From assembly GCA_013364255.1 (NCBI GenBank), contig CP054936.1, positions 7,396,353 to 7,460,352 of the forward strand: a DNA stretch of 64,000 bases. Direction: 5' to 3'. The notes beneath the pieces were generated by a model, which searched no databases, was not told the DNA's origin, and saw nothing but the letters and a program-made list of their open reading frames with translations. The translations under genes were made by a program, and so were the position numbers. This DNA is from Streptomyces seoulensis. Its GTDB lineage: Bacteria; Actinomycetota; Actinomycetes; Streptomycetales; Streptomycetaceae. This document shows, piece after piece, positions 58,381 to 64,000 of this stretch. Each line of letters begins with the position of its first letter. Within the stretch, counting starts at the first letter, position 1.

Positions 58381-59606
58381 CCGAGGCTCTCGGAACCGCG
58401 AAGTCGGCCGCCGGCAAGGCGACCAAGGACAACCCCCTGACCAACCTGGCGCACAGCGAGGCAGCCGACCGGCTCAAGGGGGAGGCGCAGGAGTACCTGT
58501 CCGCACAGGCCGAACGGCTGCTGACGGGGCTGGGCCGCAAGCTCGGTGAGACCACCGGCAAGCTCAACGACATCGCCGAGGGCAACAGCCCGGGGTTCGC
58601 GAAGATGGCGCTCGACGGCGGTCGCAAGCTCGCCGAGGGCAAGGGGCCGGTGCGCTCCGCGCTGGAGGTCGGCGCCTCCCACGCCAAGGACAGCGTGATC
58701 GGCGCGTTCAAGAACCTCGGCGGCAAGGGCAAGGGCAAGAGCAAGCGCGGCGGAGGCAACAAGCCCACCGTCATCATCGAGTCCATCGACGTGGGCGTGC
58801 CCCAGCGCACCGCCTACGACCAGTGGACCCAGTTCCAGGACTTCAGCACCTTCGCCAAGGGCGTCAAGAGCGCCAGCCGCGCGGACGACACCACGTCCGA
58901 CTGGCAGGCGAAGATCTTCTGGTCCAGCCGCAGCTGGAAGGCCAAGACCACCGAGCAGATCCCCGACTACCGCATCCAGTGGTCCTCGGAGGGCGCCAAG
59001 GGCACCACGAAGGGCGTCGTCTCCTTCCACGAGCTGGAGGAGAACCTCACCCGCGTCCTGCTGGTCATCGAGTACTACCCGAGCGGCCTCTTCGAGAAGA
59101 CCGGCAACATCTGGCGCGCCCAGGGCCGCCGGGCCCGGCTCGACCTGAAGAACTACGCCCGCTTCATCACCCTCAAGGGGGAGGCGGAGGACGGCTGGCG
59201 CGGTGAGATCCGCGACGGCGAGGTCGTCCGCAGCCACGAGGACGCGGTGGAGGAGGAAGAGGAGCAGGCCGCCCAGGACCAGGAGCAGGAGCCTGAGGAG
59301 GGCGAGGAGCCCGAAAACGCCGAGGACGCCGAGGACGCCGAGGACTCCGAGGAGGCCGCCGCCGAGGGCGAGGAGCCCGAGGAGGAGGAGTCGGAGGAGG
59401 AGCCCGAAGAGGGCTACGAGGGCGAGGAAGAGGAAGAGGAGGAAGAGGAGCCCTACGCCGAGGACGAGGAGGAGGGCCCCGAGGCCGCCGAGGAGGAGGA
59501 CGGCGAGTACGAGGAGGAGCCCGGCGAGGAGGCCGAGGGCGAAGCCGAGGAGGAAGAGGAGCCCGAGGAGGAGTACGAGCACGCTGAGGGCGGGAGCCGT
59601 CGATGA
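58377..59606 (+). CDS. gvpZ: gas vesicle operon protein GvpZ with SRPBCC domain and polyacidic tail
   Basis: A 409-residue protein. Residues 1-125 are a Lys/Gly-rich helical region (LGRKLGETTGKLNDIAEGNS). Residues about 128-285 are an SRPBCC/cyclase-dehydrase domain (ESIDVGVPQRTAYDQWTQFQ; WKAKTTEQIPDYRIQWSSEG). The last 125 residues are almost wholly Glu/Asp with Gly, Pro and Ala, an extreme acidic tail. It is encoded in the Streptomyces gvp order after gvpY; its function is unknown. The acidic tail could pair with the basic tails of GvpY or GvpA. Overlaps of 4 nt with both neighbours. Confidence 0.85.
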   Translation: MTEALGTAKSAAGKATKDNPLTNLAHSEAADRLKGEAQEYLSAQAERLLTGLGRKLGETTGKLNDIAEGNSPGFAKMALDGGRKLAEGKGPVRSALEVGASHAKDSVIGAFKNLGGKGKGKSKRGGGNKPTVIIESIDVGVPQRTAYDQWTQFQDFSTFAKGVKSASRADDTTSDWQAKIFWSSRSWKAKTTEQIPDYRIQWSSEGAKGTTKGVVSFHELEENLTRVLLVIEYYPSGLFEKTGNIWRAQGRRARLDLKNYARFITLKGEAEDGWRGEIRDGEVVRSHEDAVEEEEEQAAQDQEQEPEEGEEPENAEDAEDAEDSEEAAAEGEEPEEEESEEEPEEGYEGEEEEEEEEEPYAEDEEEGPEAAEEEDGEYEEEPGEEAEGEAEEEEEPEEEYEHAEGGSRR

Positions 59607-59962
59607 CGACCCCGAGCCGCCTGCCGGACTCCTACGGCCCGAGCAGCGGCGCCAACCTCGCCGACATCCTTGAACGGGTGCTCGACAAAGGTGTCGTCAT
59701 CGCCGGCGACATCCGCATCAACCTGCTCGACATCGAACTGCTCACGATCAAGCTACGGCTCGTCGTCGCCTCGGTCGACAAGGCCAAGGAGATGGGCATC
59801 GACTGGTGGGAGAGCGACCCGGCGCTCTCCTCCCGGGCCCGTCGTGACGAACTGACCCGGGAAAACGCCGAGTTGCGTGAACGACTGGCCCGGCTCGAGG
59901 AACTCGGCCTGGAGCGGGGCGCCGAGCGCACGGAACGTGCGCTCCCAAAGGAGAAACCATGA
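59603..59962 (+). CDS. gvpJ: gas vesicle protein GvpJ
   Basis: A 119-residue GvpA-family protein. The core (LADILERVLDKGVVIAGDIR; INLLDIELLTIKLRLVVASV) is followed by a coiled-coil tail (RDELTRENAELRERLARLEE), which distinguishes it from GvpA. Minor shell proteins of this type are thought to cap or nucleate the vesicle tips. Start ATG overlaps gvpZ and its stop overlaps gvpL, each by 4 nt. Confidence 0.92.
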   Translation: MTTPSRLPDSYGPSSGANLADILERVLDKGVVIAGDIRINLLDIELLTIKLRLVVASVDKAKEMGIDWWESDPALSSRARRDELTRENAELRERLARLEELGLERGAERTERALPKEKP

Positions 59963-60753
59963 GCGGACTGCGGTACGTCTACGCCCTCTGCCGCCCCCTG
60001 GAGGCGCCCCTGCAGGCGCAGTTGACGGGAGTGGCCGGCGCACCGGCCAAGCCGTTGCACCACCACGGCCTGGTCGCCGTCGTCAGCGAGGTCCCCGAAC
60101 AGGACTTCACCGAGGAGGCGCTGCGTGCCCATCTGGAGGACCTGGACTGGCTGGCCGCCACCGCCCGCGCCCACCAGGGCGTGATCGACGCGCTCACCGT
60201 CGTCACCACCCCGCTGCCGCTCAGGCTGGCGACCGTCTTCAGGGACGACAGCGGGGTGCGCTCCATGATCGAGTCCCGTGAGGAGCACTTCCGCCGGACC
60301 CTGGACCGGCTGACGGGGCGCGTGGAGTGGGGGGTCAAGGTCTATCTGGAGTCCGAGCGGGCGGAGGAGAGCGAGGCGGCCGAGGCGGCCGAGGAGCGGT
60401 CCGCTCCGAAGGCCGCCTCTGGCCGCGACTACCTGCGCCTGCGCAGGCAGCAGACCAGGGCGAGCGAGGACCTGTGGCAGCGGGCCGAGACGTTCGCGAC
60501 CGGGCTGCACGAGCGGCTGGCCGCGTTCGCCGAGGAGTCCCGGCTGCACGCGCCGCAGAACGCCACGCTCTCCGGCGCCGCCGGCCGCAACGTCCTCAAC
60601 GCGGCCTATCTGGTGCCGCGCGACCGGTCCGAGGAGTTCGTGGAACTCGTCGACCGCACCAAGGACGACGCGCCCGGCCTGCGCGTCGAACTCACCGGCC
60701 CCTGGGCGGCGTACTCCTTCGCGGGCGAACTCCCGGGGGAGGGGGGCTCATGA
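59959..60753 (+). CDS. gvpL: gas vesicle protein GvpL (GvpL/F family)
   Basis: A 264-residue second GvpL/F protein. The N-domain begins LRYVYALCRPLEAPLQAQL and holds LAATARAHQGVIDALTVVTT; the C-domain contains VEWGVKVYLESERAEESEAA, an acidic insert, and ends VELTGPWAAYSFAGELPG. It is an accessory protein needed for vesicle assembly in other systems. Overlaps of 4 nt with gvpJ and gvpS. Confidence 0.93.
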   Translation: MSGLRYVYALCRPLEAPLQAQLTGVAGAPAKPLHHHGLVAVVSEVPEQDFTEEALRAHLEDLDWLAATARAHQGVIDALTVVTTPLPLRLATVFRDDSGVRSMIESREEHFRRTLDRLTGRVEWGVKVYLESERAEESEAAEAAEERSAPKAASGRDYLRLRRQQTRASEDLWQRAETFATGLHERLAAFAEESRLHAPQNATLSGAAGRNVLNAAYLVPRDRSEEFVELVDRTKDDAPGLRVELTGPWAAYSFAGELPGEGGS

Positions 60754-60947
60754 CGGTCGTCGAGCGCCGTGAGATCGCCCTGGTCGACCTGCTGGACCGG
60801 CTGCTGGCCGGCGGGGTCGTCATCACCGGGGACGTCACCCTGCGCATCGCGGACGTGGACCTCGTCCGCATCGACCTCAACGCGCTGATCAGCTCGGTCA
60901 ACGCCCAGGTGCCGTCCCCCTTCGAGATCGTGGAGGAGGCGCCGTGA
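60750..60947 (+). CDS. gvpS: gas vesicle protein GvpS (short GvpA-like)
   Basis: A 65-residue GvpA-family protein of nearly minimal length: LVDLLDRLLAGGVVITGDVT followed by LRIADVDLVRIDLNALISSV. It lacks the charged tails of GvpA and GvpJ in this operon. Probably a minor shell or tip component. It starts at an ATG overlapping gvpL by 4 nt and its stop overlaps the GTG of gvpK. Confidence 0.92.
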   Translation: MTVVERREIALVDLLDRLLAGGVVITGDVTLRIADVDLVRIDLNALISSVNAQVPSPFEIVEEAP

Positions 60948-61225
60948 CCCCGCGCAAGCGACTGGAGCTCGAACCGGACACGGTGGAGCGCGACCTGGTC
61001 AAACTCGTCCTGACCGTCGTGGAGTTGCTGCGCCAGCTCATGGAGCGGCAGGCGCTGCGCCGGTTCGACGAGGGAGACCTGACCGAGGAGCAGGAGGAGC
61101 GCATCGGCCTGACGCTGATGCTGCTGGAGGACCGCATGGCCGAACTGCGGGACCGCTACGGACTGCGGCCCGAGGACCTCAACCTGGACCTCGGCCCGCT
61201 CGGCCCGCTGCTGCCCCGGAACTGA
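60944..61225 (+). CDS. gvpK: gas vesicle protein GvpK
   Basis: A 93-residue helical protein with the GvpK pattern: LELEPDTVERDLVKLVLTVV, VELLRQLMERQALRRFDEGD, then LGLTL-like MLLEDRM and LNLDLGPLGPLL at the end. GvpK is an essential accessory protein in other systems. It is the last gene of the operon, with a GTG start overlapping gvpS. A hairpin terminator begins 3 nt after the stop. Confidence 0.92.
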   Translation: MTPRKRLELEPDTVERDLVKLVLTVVELLRQLMERQALRRFDEGDLTEEQEERIGLTLMLLEDRMAELRDRYGLRPEDLNLDLGPLGPLLPRN

Positions 61226-61227
61226 AC

Positions 61228-61264
61228 CGGCCCCCGCCCCTGGATCTCCCGGCGGCGGGGGCCG
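61228..61264 (+). terminator. terminator of the gas-vesicle operon
   Basis: CGGCCCCCGCC (61228-61238) pairs perfectly with GGCGGGGGCCG (61254-61264) across a 15-nt loop, 3 nt after the gvpK stop. Confidence 0.8.
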
Positions 61265-61278
61265 TTCGGGTGCCCCAC

Positions 61279-61328
61279 GCCGTACGGCGCTTGTGCCGTA
61301 CGGCTCCGGCCTGCTCGCGTCGTACGGC
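61279..61328. repeat. three short CGTACGGC repeats between convergent genes
   Basis: GCCGTACGGC, itself a palindrome, occurs at 61279-61288 and 61295-61304, and TCGTACGGC at 61320-61328. It sits between the gvp terminator and the methyltransferase stop. It may be a minus-strand termination structure or simple slippage. Confidence 0.4.
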
Positions 61329-61333
61329 TCGGG

Positions 61334-62155
61334 TCAGACCTGCTTGCGGCAGAGGATCTCCCCGTGCAGGACGGCGAACCAGCCGTCCGCCCGCTCGCCC
61401 CACTCCCGCCACGCCCCGGACACCGCCCGCAGTTGTTCCTCGCTCGCGTGCCCGCCGGCCGTGGCGCGCTCGGCGTAGGCAGAGGCCAGCGTGCGGTCGG
61501 CCCACAGCCCGCTCCACCAGGCCCGCTCCCCGGGCGTCGCGTACGTCCAGGTGCTGGAGGTGGCGGTGACGTCGGTGAAGCCGGCCGCCAGCGCCCAGGA
61601 GCGCAGCCGTCGCCCGGCGTCCGGCTCACCGCCGTTGGCGCGCGCCACCCGCTCGTACAGCTCCAGCCAGTCGTCCAGTCCCGGCACCTTGGGGTACCAG
61701 GTCATCGCCGCGTAGTCGGCGTCCCGTACGGCGACGTACCCGCCGGGCCTGGTCACCCGGCGCATCTCGCGCAGCGCCCGTACCGGGTCGCCCACGTGCT
61801 GGAGCACCTGGTGGGCGTGGACGACGCAGAAGGTGTCGTCCGGGTAGTCCAGGGCGTGCACGTCGGCCACCGCGAACTCCACGTTCTCCAGGCCCCGTCC
61901 GGCGGCCGTGGCGCGCGCCTGCTCCAGTACGCCCGGGGCCTGGTCGACGCCGGTGACGTGCCCGTCCGGCACCAGCTCCGCCAGGTCGGCGGTGATGGTG
62001 CCGGGCCCGCAGCCGATGTCCAGGACCTTCATGTGGGGCTTGAGCGAACCGAGCAGGTACGCCGCGGAGTTGGCGGCGGTGCGCCAGGTGTGCGAGCGCA
62101 GCACGGACTCGTGGTGCCCGTGCGTGTAGACGGCGGTCTCCTGCTGCTCCGGCAT
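61334..62155 (-). CDS. class I SAM-dependent methyltransferase (UbiE/Coq5-like)
   Basis: A 273-residue methyltransferase. Motif I is VLDIGCGPGTITADLAEL near residue 45, followed by VTGVDQAPGVLEQAR (acidic end of strand 2), AVADVHALDYPDDTF and VTRPGGYVAVRDADY. The family methylates small molecules such as quinones, sterols or antibiotics; the substrate is unknown. AAGGGG lies 7 nt before the ATG. ATAATG at 62237-62242 is a possible -10 box on the minus strand in the 150-bp gap upstream. Confidence 0.88.
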   Translation of the reverse strand: MPEQQETAVYTHGHHESVLRSHTWRTAANSAAYLLGSLKPHMKVLDIGCGPGTITADLAELVPDGHVTGVDQAPGVLEQARATAAGRGLENVEFAVADVHALDYPDDTFCVVHAHQVLQHVGDPVRALREMRRVTRPGGYVAVRDADYAAMTWYPKVPGLDDWLELYERVARANGGEPDAGRRLRSWALAAGFTDVTATSSTWTYATPGERAWWSGLWADRTLASAYAERATAGGHASEEQLRAVSGAWREWGERADGWFAVLHGEILCRKQV

Positions 62156-62305
62156 GGCGGTACCCCTTCTCGTCACCTGGCCCCGCCGGGACCGACGGCC
62201 CCGGGCGATGACGTCCACGGTACGCGCGTGCGCCGAATAATGAGACTCACGTTTCACGATACGGACTGACGAGGCGTCAGAGTGCGTCTCCGCGCGGGCA
62301 GTCGG

Positions 62306-63799
62306 TCAGTGGTGGGGGAGCGGCCGGTACACCGTCAGCGCCTCGGGCAGCTTCTCCAGCCACACCTCGTCGTCGACCTCCGTCACCTCGCCGTCGTAGG
62401 CGAGAAGGGTGCCGGGGGCGACGCCGGCCAGGTGCAGCCGGCGCACCTGGACCGCCGCGTGGGCCGGGGAACGGGTGAGCGGGCCCGCGATCGCCGCGGA
62501 CAGCAGCCGCAGCGCCGGCCGGCGGCCGCCGTGCACCACCCGCACGTCGAGCACCCCGTCCGCCAGGTCCAGCCGGCGGCCCGGGGCGAGCCCCATGCGG
62601 TGATACGTGCCGTTGCCCGCGAACAGCAGCCACATCGGGCGGCACCGCCCCTGGAACTCCGCCTGCAGCGGATGCCGGTCGGCGCGCAGCACCCGCAGCG
62701 CCGCCAGCACCCCGGCCGGCCAGCCGCCGATCCGCTCCGACCAGCGTTCCCGCTCCCGCACCAGCTCCGGGTACACGCCCAGGCTGAAGGTGTTCAGGAA
62801 GATGCCCCGCTTGCGGCCCGAGCCGAAGCTGCCCACGTCCACCCGGACGCCGTCGCCCCGCTCCAGCGCCCGCGCCAGGGTGCGCGCGTCCTCCACGCCC
62901 AGGTCGTAGGCGAAGTGGTTGAGCGTGCCGCCCGGCAGCACCGCGAGCGGCAGCCCGTGGCGCATGGCGGTCTCGGCGGCGGTGTTCACGGTGCCGTCGC
63001 CGCCGCACACCCCGAGCACCCGCGCCCGGCCCGCCGCCTTCTCCAGCTCGGCCGCCACGTCGTCCGGCGCGCACTCGACGACCTCCGCCTTCGGCAGCGC
63101 GTCGCGCAGCGCCCGGGCGCGGTCGGCGGTGCCGGAGGCGGTGTTGGCCACCAGCACCAGGCCCTCGCCCTCGGTCAGCGCCGGCAGCTCGGCCCGCGGC
63201 CGGGCCGGCGGGGCGCTCCCGGCCCGCGTGGGCACCAGGGCCCGGACGGCGAACGCGGCGCCCGCGCCGAGCGCCGCGCCCGCCAGGACGTCGCTCGGGA
63301 AGTGCACGCCGGTGTACACCCGGGACAGCGCCACCGAGAAGGCCACCGGGGCGACCGCCGCGCCCCAGGCCGGGGACTCCAGGGCGACCCCGGTCGCGAA
63401 CGCGGCGGCGGAGGCCGCGTGCCCGGACGGGAAGGAGGTGGTGATGGGCTGCCGCCCCAGCCGGCGCACTATCGGCACCGGGTCCAGCGTGGGACGCGCG
63501 CGGCGCACCGAGCGCTTGCCGATGGTGTTGATGGTCAGGGAGGCCAGGGACAGGGAGGCCAGGCCCCGGGTCGCGGCGCGGCGGGCGCGGGGGGTGCGGC
63601 TCGCCGCGATCGCCGCGGCGGCGGCGAACCACAGCACGCCGTGGTTGGCGCTGCGGCTCAGCCGCGGCAGTACCGGCTCGGCGCCGGGCCAGTTCCGCTC
63701 GGCCGCCACTTGGAACAGCCGGCTGTCCAGGGCGAGCAGCCGCTTCAGGGCGCTGTGGGCGCCGGTCTTCGGGACGGTGAGGTCGACGTCTGGGCTCAT
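62306..63799 (-). CDS. PAP2 phosphatase - diacylglycerol kinase catalytic domain fusion
   Basis: A 497-residue fusion of two lipid-phosphate enzymes. Residues 25-205 form a PAP2 domain with all three motifs (KRSVRRARP; SFPSGHAAS; SRVYTGVHFPSD) and several membrane helices. Residues about 220-490 are a DAGK/sphingosine-kinase-like domain with VLGVCGGDGTVNTAAETAM and VLPGGTLNHFAYD. A phosphatase and a kinase for the same kind of lipid in one chain suggest phosphate exchange between phosphatidate/polyprenyl phosphates and diacylglycerol; this is inference. Such fusions are known in actinomycetes. The ATG 63799 start gives MSPDVDLTVPKTG; upstream frame is non-conserved. Confidence 0.9.
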   Translation of the reverse strand: MSPDVDLTVPKTGAHSALKRLLALDSRLFQVAAERNWPGAEPVLPRLSRSANHGVLWFAAAAAIAASRTPRARRAATRGLASLSLASLTINTIGKRSVRRARPTLDPVPIVRRLGRQPITTSFPSGHAASAAAFATGVALESPAWGAAVAPVAFSVALSRVYTGVHFPSDVLAGAALGAGAAFAVRALVPTRAGSAPPARPRAELPALTEGEGLVLVANTASGTADRARALRDALPKAEVVECAPDDVAAELEKAAGRARVLGVCGGDGTVNTAAETAMRHGLPLAVLPGGTLNHFAYDLGVEDARTLARALERGDGVRVDVGSFGSGRKRGIFLNTFSLGVYPELVRERERWSERIGGWPAGVLAALRVLRADRHPLQAEFQGRCRPMWLLFAGNGTYHRMGLAPGRRLDLADGVLDVRVVHGGRRPALRLLSAAIAGPLTRSPAHAAVQVRRLHLAGVAPGTLLAYDGEVTEVDDEVWLEKLPEALTVYRPLPHH

Positions 63800-63923
63800 A
63801 CAGCCACCGCTACCCGCAAGCGACGGTTTCTTGTGCACCCGGCCCGCGCCTCGCCGCCAAGGTGCGACGTCCCCCGGATATGCGTTTGCCCGCGGGGCGC
63901 GGTGGCCAGCAGAATGCCTGGAC

Positions 63924-64000
63924 ATGGGACATCTGGAAGCCGCGCACCTGGAGTACTGCCTGCCCGACGGGAGGGTCCTCCTCGGCGATGTGTCCTTCCG
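63924..64000 (+). CDS. ABC-F type ATP-binding protein, 3'-truncated by window edge
   Basis: Only the first 25 codons are visible: MGHLEAAHLEYCLPDGRVLL and then GDVSF. This is the usual beginning of an ABC ATPase domain before the Walker A loop, and most resembles ABC-F proteins (ribosome-associated, some giving antibiotic resistance). CAGAAT at 63910-63915 may be a -10 box for a leaderless transcript. No more can be said from this window. Confidence 0.6.
   Translation, partial: MGHLEAAHLEYCLPDGRVLLGDVSF

Noticed and set aside
1..64000. Biosynthetic gene cluster or phage
   Set aside because: Ccr/MeaA supply extender units, but no polyketide synthase, NRPS or terpene synthase is present; no phage structural or lysis genes were seen.

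Overview
This is a chromosomal segment of a Streptomyces-type actinomycete. The evidence is very high GC with G/C-ending codons, many GTG starts, long overlapping ATGA/GTGA operons, a Ccr/MeaA ethylmalonyl-CoA operon, a ten-gene gas-vesicle operon in the order gvpO-A-F-G-Y-Z-J-L-S-K, intergenic repeats of kinds I recall from Streptomyces, and one TTA (bldA-type) leucine codon. From memory the gene order resembles the S. coelicolor SCO646x-SCO650x region; I could not run a comparison.

Layout. 1-8.7 kb: the 3' end of a gamma-glutamyltransferase-like gene, an inositol-monophosphatase-family enzyme, a phytoene-dehydrogenase-like FAD enzyme, a macrodomain protein, an Ada/AlkA fusion followed by Ogt (alkylation repair), a small membrane protein, a Nudix hydrolase and glycerate kinase. 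9-20.1 kb, mostly minus strand: phosphatidylserine synthase/decarboxylase, the operon ccr-meaA-mcl-mch-acyl-CoA dehydrogenase (acetyl-CoA assimilation and supply of ethylmalonyl-CoA extender units), a TetR regulator and a tandem-fused 3-hydroxyacyl-CoA dehydrogenase. 20.5-24.5 kb: a HEAT-repeat gene with a TTA codon, a secreted tripeptidyl aminopeptidase, a DUF3761 protein and a lipoprotein.

24.7-27.5 kb is an accessory islet: methyltransferase, divergent GntR regulator and two small coupled genes. It lies between two imperfect 40-bp direct repeats, both of which encode the last residues of the neighbouring radical SAM gene. That is the footprint expected of insertion into the 3' end of a gene, although no integrase is left. 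Two palindromic GntR-type sites sharing a GGACC/GGTCC core lie inside it.

27.5-39.7 kb: radical SAM protein, SRPBCC protein, an MFS exporter fused to three carboxypeptidase-regulatory-like domains, a GT2/CDP-glycerol-phosphotransferase fusion coupled to a GT4 glycosyltransferase (cell-wall polymer), glutamate decarboxylase, a class II amidotransferase and an NlpC/P60 wall hydrolase. 39.9-47 kb: a four-peptidase run (DppA, M20, S9, S66) and a secreted S15-type hydrolase behind a 30-bp near-palindrome. 47-55.6 kb: GNAT, DUF6204, DUF5107/TPR, VOC, an F420-type oxidoreductase, and an NDH-2-like flavoprotein with a repetitive tail whose stop overlaps a transketolase start. 55.7-61.2 kb: the gas-vesicle operon, between two strong hairpin terminators. 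61.3-64 kb: methyltransferase, a PAP2/diacylglycerol-kinase fusion and the start of an ABC-F ATPase.

No rRNA, tRNA, CRISPR array, insertion sequence or recombinase gene was recognised.
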